Positions 8,310-17,720 are shown, counted from the stretch's first letter. The stretch: DNA of 64,000 bases from Vibrio porteresiae DSM 19223 (GCF_024347055.1 NZ_AP024896.1:434001-498000), one strand, 5' to 3'. Numbers and translations: made by a program. The notes: a model not told the origin generated them from the sequence alone.

Positions 8310-8985
8310 GCAATCATCCATTATTTCTGCGACATCGTTAACTCAAGTAGTCTCCACCAAACAAGAGCAATTAACAATCCTAAAAAATGTTAGTTTACAA
8401 ATTCATGCCGAAGAGACGGTGGCTATTGTTGGGACATCTGGCGCGGGCAAATCCACTTTAATGACCTTGTTGGCTGGACTTGAACAGCCCACGCAAGGGG
8501 AAGTTCATCTACTAGGACAGGGGCTTAGCACCTTAAATGACGAGGAAAGAGCAGCGCTAAGAGCCAACTCTATCGGATTTGTGTTCCAGAGCTTTTTGTT
8601 GATCCCAAGTTTAACCGCCCTTGAAAATGTTACCTTACCTTGCTTGCTCAAAGGCGAAAAGGAAAACACTGAACGAGCCAAGGCGCTGCTTGAGCAAGTG
8701 GGACTGGGTCATCGCTTACATCACTCTCCAGCACAATTATCTGGTGGTGAGCAGCAGCGTGTGGCTTTGGCACGAGCTTTCATGATTCAACCACAAATTC
8801 TGTTTGCCGATGAACCAACGGGTAATCTCGATCAAGCAACTGCGCAAACCGTAATCGACTTACTGTTTAAGCTCAATAAGGATAACGGCACAACCTTGGT
8901 TTTGGTGACTCACGATCCAGAACTCGCCGCTCGTTGTCAGCGATGCTTTTACATGCATGCCGGCGAACTGGAGGAGCGAGTATGA
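8308..8985 (+). CDS. ybbA: ABC transporter ATP-binding protein YbbA
   Basis: 225 residues, soluble nucleotide-binding subunit of the MacB/LolD-like class. Walker A (GTSGAGKST) lies near residue 46, a Q-loop in FVFQSFLLIPS, the ABC signature LSGGEQQRVALARA near 146, Walker B LFADEPTGNLD near 168 and the H-loop VTHD near 201. I chose the ATG at 8308, which fits E. coli YbbA in length; an earlier in-frame ATG at 8266 lies inside tesA on the other strand. The gene overlaps the permease gene ybbP by 4 bp (ATGA), so the two proteins should be translationally coupled. Substrate unknown. Confidence 0.93.
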   Translation: MQSSIISATSLTQVVSTKQEQLTILKNVSLQIHAEETVAIVGTSGAGKSTLMTLLAGLEQPTQGEVHLLGQGLSTLNDEERAALRANSIGFVFQSFLLIPSLTALENVTLPCLLKGEKENTERAKALLEQVGLGHRLHHSPAQLSGGEQQRVALARAFMIQPQILFADEPTGNLDQATAQTVIDLLFKLNKDNGTTLVLVTHDPELAARCQRCFYMHAGELEERV

Positions 8986-11444
8986 GTCATCCTAATCAGC
9001 CGCAGTTAATGACCAAAGGTCAGTTAAATGGCCGCTTATTGCGTTGGAGCCTAGCCGAAATTCGCCATGGAAAACTCTGGCCACTTGCGCTTGCACTGAT
9101 TCTCATCATCGCTTGCGTGTTTGCCTTGACCGCGTTGGCTACTCGTATGGAGCAGGTGGTGGTCAAACAAGGTAAAGATGCCTTAACCGCAGATACCGTG
9201 CTGGTTTCTGGCAATCCCATCACTAAGCCAACTTGGCAAGCTGTCAATAATCTGCCTCTGACTACGTCACTGTTAACTCGGTTTGGCACCATGGCATTTA
9301 GCGCCGATGACAAAATGCAATTGGTCACGGTGAAAGCGGTCGACAGTGCTTATCCTCTGCGCGGAGAGATGCGTCTAATTAGAGCCAATAATCAGGTTGA
9401 TCAACACGTAAAGCCGGGTGAGCTTTGGTTAGATGAACGGCTGTTCTCTTTACTGGACGTCAATGTTGGGGACCGTTTGAGCATTGGTGATGCCGACTTT
9501 ACGATCTCTGGGCGAGTCGCCGAAGAACCAGGGCTTAGTTTTAATCCTTTCCAACAAATGCCGGCAGTGCTTATTCATCAAGATGATGTGGCCAAAACCG
9601 GTGCTGTGCAAATGGGGAGTCGAGTTCAGTATCAACTGTTTGTTAATGGCAGCAATCGCGCGATTGAGGCACTGAAACAGCAAGTGGTGTTAACGCCAAG
9701 CGATCGCTGGCGTGATCAAAGCAGCACCAGTCGCACCAGTGATGTGTTTGAGCGCACTCAGCAATACCTCTCTTTGGCGGTCGCAATAGTGATTATCATG
9801 GCGGCGACGACCTTGGTATTGACCTGTCAGCATTATGTCGCTTCTCGCCAGCAAACCATTGCTATGTTGAAGAGTCTAGGGGCAAGTCGCACTTGGATTG
9901 TGCGTTGGCTGCTGATTCAAACCTTGGTGCTCTATGGTGTGGCAGCTGTTTTCGGCAGTTTAGTTGGGGTTGGGTTAGAAATGCTGCTACGTGTTCCGTT
10001 AACTGACATGCTCCCCAATCCGTTACCCAGTTATGGGTTGGCTCCATTAGGTTTTGCTTTACTCACAAGTCTTTTGATCGCCATACCTGCGCTAGGCATT
10101 CCACTCGATCGGCTGCTGATGATTCGTGCGGCTCAGGTGATGAATGAGGGAACGGCGAAAGGTCGCAAAAGAGCGTGGTGGCTTGCATTATTACCTATGG
10201 TCGCTTTGATTTATGTCTATCAGGGCAACACGCTGATTTGGCTAGTATTAATCGGTATGGTGGTGCTGTTTATATTGCTCGGTATTGTTGGGCTACTGAT
10301 CACCAAATTGACGAACTACTTGCCGTTAAGCCCAACATTTAAACTGGCTATCGGTCGACTACAACGTTCTGGGTCTGCAAGTGCTTTGCAATTTGGCGCT
10401 TTGTCACTCTCATTGATGCTGCTTGCGGTGATGTGGTTGGTGCGCACCGATTTATTGGCCGATTGGCAGCAAACACTTCCGCCAGATGCGCCCAATGCCT
10501 TTGCCATTAACATCGCGCCTTATGAAAAAGAGAGCTATCTACAGGAACTGGATGCGGCGCATGTTGAACGATCTCCGGCGTATCCCATCTCGCGTGGTCG
10601 TTTAACGCTAATCAATGGGCAAAATGCGAAAGAGCGTGCAAATGGTCGGGAAGGGGAAGATGCGCTAGGTCGTGAGCTGAATTTTACATGGGGTGAAACC
10701 TTACCTGATTACAATCCTATTGTTGCAGGCAGTTGGCACGCTCAAGGCGCGGTTTCGGTCGAAGAAGATCTCGCGAGAGATCTCGGGATCAACATAGGCG
10801 ATGAACTGACGTTTGTGATTAACAGTGAAACGTTTACTGCAAAAGTGAATACCCTGCGTCATGTAGAATGGCGTCAGATGAAGCCCAACTTCTATTTTAT
10901 TTTTAGCCCTGATGTGATGGCATCGGTCCCTGCCACTTGGCTAGTGAGTTTTCGTCTTAGTGCCAAGGATGACCAGTTGCTAGTGACGCTTTCTCGCCAG
11001 CATCCAACGGTGAGCTTAATTGATATCCGCTCAATGGGAGCCAAAATTGAAAAACTCCTGCAGCAGATTGTGTGGTCCATGACTGTGTTGGCGGGACTAG
11101 GCGTTGTCGCGGGGATTTTGCTAATTTTCACACTCCTGCGTCTGAGTTTGAGCCAACGGCAACAAGAGATTCAACTCTATCGTACATTAGGGGCAAGCAG
11201 ACAACGAGTGATTCGCACGATCTGGGCGGAATTTGGGTTGCTGGCGTTAGTGGCAGGTTGGGTGGCATGTATTGGGGCTGATGCCGTGGTCGGCGCGATT
11301 ATGATCTACGGCTTTGATATGCAACCTAAGCTTCATTTTATGCTGTGGATAGTGCTTCCGATAGCAACATTTGCCATCTTAGCTGTGGTAGTGAGCAGTT
11401 TGCTTCGTCGTTTGTTAATCCCTTTAAATAAAGCGTTTAGCTAG
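8982..11444 (+). CDS. ybbP: ABC transporter permease YbbP (FtsX-like, double permease domain)
   Basis: 820 residues beginning at the ATG of the ATGA overlap, with GAGGAG 5 bases upstream. One TM helix near residues 24-44 is followed by a periplasmic domain. A first FtsX block of three or four helices (about 265-395, including QQTIAMLKSLGASRTWIV) and two further helices come next, then a second periplasmic domain and a C-terminal FtsX block (about 700-815, including RQQEIQLYRTLGASRQRVI). The paired 'K/R-T/S-L-GAS' coupling loops are typical. It partners YbbA in an exporter-like complex of unknown substrate, often linked by neighbourhood to the lysophospholipase TesA. Confidence 0.92.
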   Translation: MSHPNQPQLMTKGQLNGRLLRWSLAEIRHGKLWPLALALILIIACVFALTALATRMEQVVVKQGKDALTADTVLVSGNPITKPTWQAVNNLPLTTSLLTRFGTMAFSADDKMQLVTVKAVDSAYPLRGEMRLIRANNQVDQHVKPGELWLDERLFSLLDVNVGDRLSIGDADFTISGRVAEEPGLSFNPFQQMPAVLIHQDDVAKTGAVQMGSRVQYQLFVNGSNRAIEALKQQVVLTPSDRWRDQSSTSRTSDVFERTQQYLSLAVAIVIIMAATTLVLTCQHYVASRQQTIAMLKSLGASRTWIVRWLLIQTLVLYGVAAVFGSLVGVGLEMLLRVPLTDMLPNPLPSYGLAPLGFALLTSLLIAIPALGIPLDRLLMIRAAQVMNEGTAKGRKRAWWLALLPMVALIYVYQGNTLIWLVLIGMVVLFILLGIVGLLITKLTNYLPLSPTFKLAIGRLQRSGSASALQFGALSLSLMLLAVMWLVRTDLLADWQQTLPPDAPNAFAINIAPYEKESYLQELDAAHVERSPAYPISRGRLTLINGQNAKERANGREGEDALGRELNFTWGETLPDYNPIVAGSWHAQGAVSVEEDLARDLGINIGDELTFVINSETFTAKVNTLRHVEWRQMKPNFYFIFSPDVMASVPATWLVSFRLSAKDDQLLVTLSRQHPTVSLIDIRSMGAKIEKLLQQIVWSMTVLAGLGVVAGILLIFTLLRLSLSQRQQEIQLYRTLGASRQRVIRTIWAEFGLLALVAGWVACIGADAVVGAIMIYGFDMQPKLHFMLWIVLPIATFAILAVVVSSLLRRLLIPLNKAFS

Positions 11445-11806
11445 CTTTTTCTTTTCTGATAAATTTAGTTATCCACAAAAACAGTGGATAAAGTTTTGGA
11501 TAACTTGGGCTGTTGATAACTTGTACTATGGCGCTAGCCTTTATAGCACCGTTGGATCAGCCCAATTCGTTATGCACAAAATCGAAAAACTGACGATCAC
11601 GAAGATCTCAGTCAAGCTTTTTTTTTGAAATATTTGGCTTGAAAAAAACGTATTCACGTATACGCATATTGTTAGTACCACAAGTCGATTCGCCATTCGT
11701 TTGCTTCGCTGTTACTATGGTGTAAGTTATGATGGATAAAGGCTAAGACCGCGTAAAATTTGTGATTTTTTTCACAATCGACTCGCTTTAGAATGGCCGC
11801 ACAACA
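11445..11806. other. 362-bp intergenic region with DnaA-box cluster
   Basis: No gene is present. Besides the DnaA-box cluster (separate entry), there is an A/T tract and a partly palindromic stretch around 11650-11670 (GTATTCACGTATACGC). It also has to carry the promoter of the FAD oxidoreductase gene. The first 15 bases after ybbP are T-rich, but no terminator stem is obvious. Confidence 0.5.
11469..11519. promoter_or_regulatory. Cluster of four DnaA-box-like 9-mers
   Basis: Within 51 bp: TTATCCACA at 11469-11477 (+, perfect); AGTGGATAA at 11483-11491 (complement TTATCCACT); TTTGGATAA at 11495-11503 (complement TTATCCAAA); TGTTGATAA at 11511-11519 (complement TTATCAACA). One box is perfect and three differ at one base from TTATCCACA. 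The first faces the other three. Clusters of this kind occur at DnaA-titrating or DnaA-reactivating loci and at DnaA-regulated promoters; which applies here is inference. Confidence 0.5.
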
Positions 11807-13267
11807 ATGATGAGTAAGAGTGTAATGGTAAAGACAGACCTGCAAACCAACCGACCTAAGATCGCAATTATTGGCGGCGGTGTGGCTGGCGCTACGGCGG
11901 CAGTGCATCTAGGTGAATTAGGTCAAGACGTGCTTTTGATCGAAAAGGGCGAAGGTTTGGTCAATGGACCACCGATCTGCCACTTGCATGCGGGAGGCAA
12001 TCTCTATCGCGAGATTTCTGAGCAGCAATGCATTGAATTACTTCGTCAATCATTAGAAACGGTACGACTTTATCCACACACCCTGAATAAGCGTCCAACC
12101 GTGATTGCAGTGCCACACAGCGATCCGGGTGATCCGTTGGAGATCTTACCGCGCTTAAATACGATTCGTTCGGCCTATCAACGCTTGGTCGATGAAGATG
12201 CTCGTAATCAACTGTTGGGTAATCCACAAGACTATTTTCGCACCTACAGTCGCACAGAACTTGAGGCACTGCAGCAATGCGTCCAGCCTCAGCATCCTAG
12301 CACCGTCGATGAATGGATGATTCCCGTCGTACAAAATATCGATCTTGATGCCATCAAGTATCCGCTGATTGCTGTGCAAGAATATGGCTGGAGCGTATTT
12401 CGTTTAGGCGCGAGCGCCGAGTTAGTGCTAGAGCGTTTACCTAATTGCGATGTGCGCACGCAAACCACAGTGATTGATCTCGAATACACAGGAACACAGT
12501 GGCAAGTCACGTTACTGAGTGAGCGTGGTATTAAAGAGCAGGTTCTGGTCGACTATGTGATTAACGCTTGTGGTTATCAGACCGGTTCTATCGATGACAT
12601 GGCTCGTCACTATCGTAAGCGGTTGGTGGAGTTTAAAGCGGCCTATGTGACGCATTGGCCTGATTGCCAGCAGCTATGGCCAGAGGTCATTTTCCACGGT
12701 CAACGTGGTACACCTAATGGTATGGCGCAGCTTACCCCGTACGCTGATGGGGTGTTTCAACTGCATGGTATGACTGAAGGTATCACGCTGTTTAAAGACG
12801 GTTTGGTAAGCTCAGATTTACGCTCTGCCCAGCCAGTGTTACCTAGCTATTTGCAAGCGAAGCTAAATCAAGGCTGGAGCTTAGATGCTCAAATTGAACG
12901 TACCGATCGTGCTATTTCTCACATGAGCCAGTTTATGCCGAAGTTTCGTTCGGCGAGCATTGCGGGCAAGCCACTGTTTGGTGCGCAGCAGATCCCTGGC
13001 GACGATGCCACCCTACGAGCTGCTGACGTGAGTTTCGAAGACGACCATTATGCCCGTATTGAAATCGTCAAAGGCTCATCAGCCCTATCTGCAGTGCGAA
13101 AGATTGCTCAAGAGTGGTGTTTGGTCGCTGAAAACGCATCTCAAGATATCGAGTTAACTCATCCTGTGAGTATGAATCTCACCGCACAGCAGGTCGAAGC
13201 TAAAGCATTGGATATGGCGGATGAACGCGGTTATCCACAAGCGTTAGCACGAGTGGTGGGTGAATAA
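11807..13267 (+). CDS. FAD-dependent oxidoreductase, uncharacterised
   Basis: 486 residues. An N-terminal dinucleotide-binding fold is clear: KIAIIGGGVAGATAAVHLGELGQDVLLIEKGEG (GxGxxG at residues 24-29, terminal acidic residue of strand 2 near 46). A second FAD-contacting segment is VDYVINACGYQTGSIDD near residue 255. No signal peptide or membrane helix is seen. It resembles DAO/thioredoxin-reductase-like oxidases in outline, but I cannot assign a substrate. Three candidate starts (11807, 11810, 11825) all lack a good ribosome binding site. It converges with pxpA across a strong hairpin. Confidence 0.75.
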   Translation: MMSKSVMVKTDLQTNRPKIAIIGGGVAGATAAVHLGELGQDVLLIEKGEGLVNGPPICHLHAGGNLYREISEQQCIELLRQSLETVRLYPHTLNKRPTVIAVPHSDPGDPLEILPRLNTIRSAYQRLVDEDARNQLLGNPQDYFRTYSRTELEALQQCVQPQHPSTVDEWMIPVVQNIDLDAIKYPLIAVQEYGWSVFRLGASAELVLERLPNCDVRTQTTVIDLEYTGTQWQVTLLSERGIKEQVLVDYVINACGYQTGSIDDMARHYRKRLVEFKAAYVTHWPDCQQLWPEVIFHGQRGTPNGMAQLTPYADGVFQLHGMTEGITLFKDGLVSSDLRSAQPVLPSYLQAKLNQGWSLDAQIERTDRAISHMSQFMPKFRSASIAGKPLFGAQQIPGDDATLRAADVSFEDDHYARIEIVKGSSALSAVRKIAQEWCLVAENASQDIELTHPVSMNLTAQQVEAKALDMADERGYPQALARVVGE

Positions 13268-13278
13268 CCGCTGCTTAT

Positions 13279-13308
13279 CTTACTGGTAAACTGTGGTTTA
13301 CCAGTAAG
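13279..13308. terminator. 13-bp perfect hairpin between convergent genes
   Basis: CTTACTGGTAAAC at 13279-13291 and its exact complement at 13296-13308 enclose a TGTG loop. It lies between the ends of the FAD oxidoreductase and pxpA genes. No T-run follows on either side, so it may block or process transcripts rather than act as a classic terminator. Confidence 0.5.
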
Positions 13309-13322
13309 AGGGCGAAGGTGCG

Positions 13323-14063
13323 TTATGGATTGAGGTGGTAGCGTATCTTTTCGATTAACGCGATTGCCTCGTTATTATCACCATGCACGCACAGCGTGTC
13401 GGCTTCCATTGGAATAACGAATCCATCCGCGCTGGTAACTTTGCCATAGCGCACAATCTGTTTTACTTGATTGATAATATCTTCTTCTTTGGTCAAGACG
13501 GCACCCGCTTCGCTACGTGGCATTAAACGGCCATTACCTTGATACGTCCGGTCGGCAAAGGCTTCAAACAGCAGTGGTACGTCATACAAATCGGCGATAT
13601 CCAAAAAATCTTGATTGTTAGCCGTTGCCATAATCATTAACGGGACATTAAAGCAAGAGACAGCATCGACCACGGCGCGAAACACATCGGGCTGTGTCAT
13701 CATGTCGTGATAGAGCGCACCGTGAGGTTTAACGTAGTCTAGACGCGCATTTTTACTCTCACACAAGGCTTTTAGCGCCCCGATTTGATAGATCAATAGC
13801 TCACTGATTTCTTGTTCCGAAAACGCCATCGCTCTCCGGCCAAAGCCCTGTAAATCAGGGTAACTTGGATGAGCGCCAATCATCACTTCATGTTCAATAG
13901 CCAGATCAATAGTGCGGCTCATGACATGAGGATCGGAAGCGTGAAAGCCACAAGCAATATTGGCCATGTCAATCCAAGGCATTACTTGTTCATCTGCGCC
14001 CATTTTCCAAGCGCCAAAGCTTTCGCCCATATCGCAGTTTAACGTAATGTTTCGTATGGTCAC
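13323..14063 (-). CDS. pxpA: 5-oxoprolinase subunit A (LamB/YcsF family)
   Basis: 246 residues, the standard PxpA length. The conserved N-terminus TLNCDMGESFGAW..G.DEQVMPWIDMANIACGFHASDP is intact, as are IGAHPSYPDLQGFGRR near residue 80, YVKPHGALYHDM near 120 and the C-terminal DTLCVHGDN. PxpA works with PxpB and PxpC to hydrolyse 5-oxoproline to glutamate with ATP. Neither partner is adjacent, which is unusual for this system. The family call is firm; activity in this organism depends on pxpB and pxpC being elsewhere. Confidence 0.9.
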   Translation of the reverse strand: MTIRNITLNCDMGESFGAWKMGADEQVMPWIDMANIACGFHASDPHVMSRTIDLAIEHEVMIGAHPSYPDLQGFGRRAMAFSEQEISELLIYQIGALKALCESKNARLDYVKPHGALYHDMMTQPDVFRAVVDAVSCFNVPLMIMATANNQDFLDIADLYDVPLLFEAFADRTYQGNGRLMPRSEAGAVLTKEEDIINQVKQIVRYGKVTSADGFVIPMEADTLCVHGDNNEAIALIEKIRYHLNP

Positions 14064-14366
14064 TTAGCGTATCCTTTTGTCCAACCTGCGCCCATTTAAA
14101 GCCTAGTCATGAATGTTCGATTCGTGCAGAAAAACGCGTGGCGGATGTGCAAGTTTTTCTGTGTGCTTGAGTATTTCGCCTAAGCTAATACTTTCGACGT
14201 AATGCGCCGAGTGTAACCTAAGTTACTGATCACACGCTAACCCCTTTTCTAAGCCGAGATCAGGGTAATGTCAACGTGGGGTTAATCTCTCGGTTTGACT
14301 CGGTAAGGCCGTGATTTTCCTCTGATTAGCCGTTACAATCAGGCAAACATTAAATGGAGGCTAGGT
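14064..14366. promoter_or_regulatory. Divergent promoter region pxpA / galE
   Basis: 303 bp between two outward-facing genes. No clear operator is visible. GalE has a good ribosome binding site (GGAGG, 14357-14361). Several short inverted repeats are present but none stands out. Confidence 0.35.
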
Positions 14367-15383
14367 ATGAAGGTTTTAGTTACAGGTGGCATGGGCTACA
14401 TTGGTAGCCACACGTGCATTCAAATGATTGAGGCAGGGATGACGCCTGTTATTCTTGATAACCTCTACAACAGTAAAGCCAGCGTACTCGAGCGCGTAGA
14501 GAAAGTCTCTGGTGTTAAACCTGTCTTTGTGCAAGGTGACATTCGTAATAAGGATTTGCTTGTCAGCACTATGCAACAGCATGGTATTGAAGCGGTCATT
14601 CACTTTGCTGGTTTAAAAGCGGTTGGTGAATCGGTACAAAAACCACTGGAGTATTACGATAACAATGTGAATGGAACGCTAGTCCTTGTGGCTGCAATGC
14701 GTGAAGCTGGCGTGAAGTCATTAGTCTTTAGTTCGTCTGCCACTGTGTATGGCGACCCTGCGAGTGTGCCAATTACCGAAGATTTCCCAACCAGTGCAAC
14801 CAACCCCTATGGACGCAGTAAATTGATGGTGGAAGAGTGCTTAACGGATTTCCAAAAAGCGAATCCTGATTGGAGCATTACGCTGCTACGCTATTTCAAC
14901 CCTGTTGGTTCTCATCCATCGGGTGAACTTGGGGAAGATCCTCAAGGTATTCCAAACAACTTGATGCCGTTTGTGTCTCAAGTTGCTGTTGGTCGTCGTG
15001 AATTCCTTTCAGTGTTTGGTAGCGATTATCCAACCAAAGATGGTACTGGCGTGCGTGATTACATCCATGTGATGGATTTGGCTGATGGCCATGTTGCTGC
15101 GTTAAACCGTGTTGGTCAACAAGCTGGCTTGCATATCTATAACCTAGGTACAGGTAATGGTTACAGTGTGTTGGATATGGTAAAAGCGTTTGAAAAAGCG
15201 TGTGGTAAACCGGTGCCATATAAGTTGGTTGAACGCCGCCCAGGTGATATTGCGGAGTGTTGGGCTGATCCAAGTAAAGCTCAGAACGATTTAGGTTGGA
15301 AAGCGGTACGTACCTTAGATGAGATGACTCAAGATACTTGGCGTTGGCAATCTCATAACCCACAGGGTTATCCAGAAGTTTAG
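14367..15383 (+). CDS. galE: UDP-glucose 4-epimerase GalE
   Basis: 338 residues, as in E. coli. It interconverts UDP-glucose and UDP-galactose with tightly bound NAD. The NAD-binding GGMGYIGSHT is at residues 7-16, the catalytic Ser in SSSATVYGDP near 124, and YGRSK supplies Tyr and Lys near 149-153. GVRDYIHVMDLADGH and RPGDIAECWADPSKA are also in place. It stands alone, away from the galTKM genes, which suits a role in surface polysaccharide synthesis rather than only galactose use. Good ribosome binding site GGAGGCTAGGT; a strong terminator follows. Confidence 0.96.
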   Translation: MKVLVTGGMGYIGSHTCIQMIEAGMTPVILDNLYNSKASVLERVEKVSGVKPVFVQGDIRNKDLLVSTMQQHGIEAVIHFAGLKAVGESVQKPLEYYDNNVNGTLVLVAAMREAGVKSLVFSSSATVYGDPASVPITEDFPTSATNPYGRSKLMVEECLTDFQKANPDWSITLLRYFNPVGSHPSGELGEDPQGIPNNLMPFVSQVAVGRREFLSVFGSDYPTKDGTGVRDYIHVMDLADGHVAALNRVGQQAGLHIYNLGTGNGYSVLDMVKAFEKACGKPVPYKLVERRPGDIAECWADPSKAQNDLGWKAVRTLDEMTQDTWRWQSHNPQGYPEV

Positions 15384-15454
15384 TGCGCCGTTGCTAAGGT
15401 AAAAACTTGCTCTGGCAAACACTTGCACCGTAAAACTTGTTACGGAAAATAAAT

Positions 15455-15487
15455 AAAAAAACCACTGAGTATTTCAGTGGTTTTTTT
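15455..15487. terminator. Bidirectional terminator galE / TonB receptor
   Basis: AAACCACTGA (15459-15468), loop GTATT, then the complement (15474-15483), with an A-run before and a T-run to 15487. It can serve galE on the plus strand and the receptor gene on the minus strand. Confidence 0.85.
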
Positions 15488-15539
15488 GTCAGTTGCAACC
15501 CATCTCATTGCTTTCGGATTGTGAGCCCTGGCGCGATTG

Positions 15540-17720
15540 TTACATCGCACCAAACGCCATGCTGACATCTAATGTCGCATTAAACGGTTGTCCTACAGCG
15601 ATAGAGTAGGCAGAACTACCGATGGAAGAGGTGTAGTAAGTCTTATCAAAAATGTTGTTCAAGTTAAGCTGAACTTTGATCGGATTGGTGGTATGGAACG
15701 TGTACGCAGCAAACAGATCGGCTATGGCATACTCAGGTAAGTAATAGCTGTTGTCGTTGTCACCTGCGCGTTTGGATGCGCCATGCACACCACCACCGTA
15801 ACGAAGATCATCGTTATCTTGCATTAGGTTACCATGGTCATACGACAAGAACAGAGACGCCGTATGTTTTGCTACGTTAGGTAATGCTTTACCTTCGTAA
15901 TCTGGATCTTTGAGCACTTTGGTATCGGTATAAGCGTAGCTACCAATCGCTTGTAGGCGTTCCGTTAGCTGCGCTGTCATATCAAATTCAATACCTTGTG
16001 AACGAACTAGACCCGCGGTGTTGTATACAGTACTGTCATTAACCGTTTCTGAGTAAGCCACGTTTTTCTTACGTGCGTGATACGCGGCTAAAGTGGCATT
16101 AAAGCGCTCATTAATGTCGAATTTACTGCCGACTTCATATGAGATGCCTTCTTCTGGGTCTAAGTTACCGTACTCACTGGTGATGGAGCTGTTGGGTCTA
16201 AATGTTTTACCCACGTTGGTATAGAGGGAAACCATAGGATTGAGTTTCCACACTAAGCCAGCGTTAGGTAGCAGAGCATTACCATCTGTATCGGTATTTT
16301 CTGTATCGCCCCGACCAGCCACGATGTCATATTGTTGGTAACGTAAACCACCAACTAAGATCCATTCATCATTAAGGTGGAACTGATCTTGCCCGTAAAC
16401 GGAAGCGGTGTTGATGGTTTCATATTCCAAAACAGAGCTTGAAGAGTCATAAGTACACCCTTCCATCTCGCCATAAGTAGGATCGTTGACATTAAAATTA
16501 GAGTTCTTATTACAGTTTTGTAGTTTTGAACGGCGAGTCTTTTCATTGTCGTATGATGCGCCAAACAACAGATCATTTTGTTTTTGGAACAGATCAACAC
16601 TTCCAGTCAAATCACTGCGAACCGCATGTGTTTTCACTTTGTAGAAACCACGAACGTCCGCGCGACGAGTCACTGCGCCAGTCTCTGAGTTGTAACCTAA
16701 GGTACGAACTTGATTGGCTTTAAAATCGTCTTGCGAGTACGCGTAACGCGTATCGAGATTCCAAGTGTCATTGAGTGCCTGATTTAGCGTAACTTTTGCC
16801 ATATCAGAATCACCTTCGTATTTTGAAAGTGCTTCGTCTAGGCGAGTGCGTCGGCTGACATCAACAAATTTATTTTTGGTTGTGTCATAGATGGTGCCAC
16901 GATCGTAAGGAATCAGGTAATGCTGGTGGAAGTATGAGACAACCAGTTCAGTGCTGTCGGTACTCCACATCAATGATGGCGCGACAGTCCAATTACGGTT
17001 GGTGCCAAAATTGCGCCAGTAATCGCTGTCTTCATATTCGCCGATAAAACGGTAGGCAAAGTTACTGTCGCTAATGCCATCGGTAATATCCATACCGTAT
17101 TTTTGACCATAACGACCAGCCCCCATCGCCGAGAGTTTGGACCATACTTTGGCACCAAATTCGGTTTGTGGCTTTTTCGTCACCACGTTCACCATACCGC
17201 TTGGATCTAACACGCCGTAAAGGGTGGATGAAGGACCTTTAAGCACTTCAACTTGTTCGGTCGTGACGTTAAATGAATGAGGTAGCGCAGTTTTGAGGCC
17301 GTCTGTTAATACTGAACCATCACGAGAGGAACCAAAGCCACGACGAATGATCGCGTCTTCTTTACCGCCGATATCGTTGGTCTGAGTTACACCACTGACG
17401 TTGGTCAAAGCATCAATCAACGAATCCGATTCTTGATCTTGCAATACCTGAGAGGTGACGGTAGTGACTGCTTTAGGAATGTCCATGATGGAGGCATTAC
17501 TGCGTGTCGCCACCGAACTGGTTGGCATTGTGTAGGTTGTTTTATGCTGTTGCCCCGTCACAACGATGGTTTCTGTTGTCTGGGGGTTAGCCGCGGCCTG
17601 TCCGTCTTCAGCCAGTGCTGGTAAAGAGAGCATCGCAAGGAAAAGAGGCGAAAATGTAAAGTGTTGCTGCCAAGTTCGCAAAGTGTTACGGCGAACAATT
17701 AAAGAATCGAATGAAGTCAT
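15540..17720 (-). CDS. TonB-dependent siderophore receptor
   Basis: 726 residues, FhuA/FoxA-like class. A signal peptide ends around ALAEDG (residue 38), followed by a TonB box-like TETIVVTG. The plug domain is typical: SIMDIPKAVTTVTSQVLQDQ, IIRRGFGSSRDGSVLTDGLK, VEVLKGPSSTLYG, then PSGMVNVVTKKP near residue 180. A 22-strand barrel follows with YEVGSKFDI and the late LNLNNIFDKTYYTSS. One extracellular loop has two cysteines about 19 residues apart. The chain ends in VSMAFGAM, with three residues after the usual terminal Phe. The ligand is probably a hydroxamate-type ferri-siderophore, but this cannot be fixed from sequence. A Fur-box-like site lies 105 bp upstream. Confidence 0.9.
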   Translation of the reverse strand: MTSFDSLIVRRNTLRTWQQHFTFSPLFLAMLSLPALAEDGQAAANPQTTETIVVTGQQHKTTYTMPTSSVATRSNASIMDIPKAVTTVTSQVLQDQESDSLIDALTNVSGVTQTNDIGGKEDAIIRRGFGSSRDGSVLTDGLKTALPHSFNVTTEQVEVLKGPSSTLYGVLDPSGMVNVVTKKPQTEFGAKVWSKLSAMGAGRYGQKYGMDITDGISDSNFAYRFIGEYEDSDYWRNFGTNRNWTVAPSLMWSTDSTELVVSYFHQHYLIPYDRGTIYDTTKNKFVDVSRRTRLDEALSKYEGDSDMAKVTLNQALNDTWNLDTRYAYSQDDFKANQVRTLGYNSETGAVTRRADVRGFYKVKTHAVRSDLTGSVDLFQKQNDLLFGASYDNEKTRRSKLQNCNKNSNFNVNDPTYGEMEGCTYDSSSSVLEYETINTASVYGQDQFHLNDEWILVGGLRYQQYDIVAGRGDTENTDTDGNALLPNAGLVWKLNPMVSLYTNVGKTFRPNSSITSEYGNLDPEEGISYEVGSKFDINERFNATLAAYHARKKNVAYSETVNDSTVYNTAGLVRSQGIEFDMTAQLTERLQAIGSYAYTDTKVLKDPDYEGKALPNVAKHTASLFLSYDHGNLMQDNDDLRYGGGVHGASKRAGDNDNSYYLPEYAIADLFAAYTFHTTNPIKVQLNLNNIFDKTYYTSSIGSSAYSIAVGQPFNATLDVSMAFGAM

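Noticed and set aside
11644..11670. Palindromic stretch near GTATTCACGTATACGC as an attachment or operator site
   Set aside because: The symmetry is imperfect and no partner site or regulator was identified.
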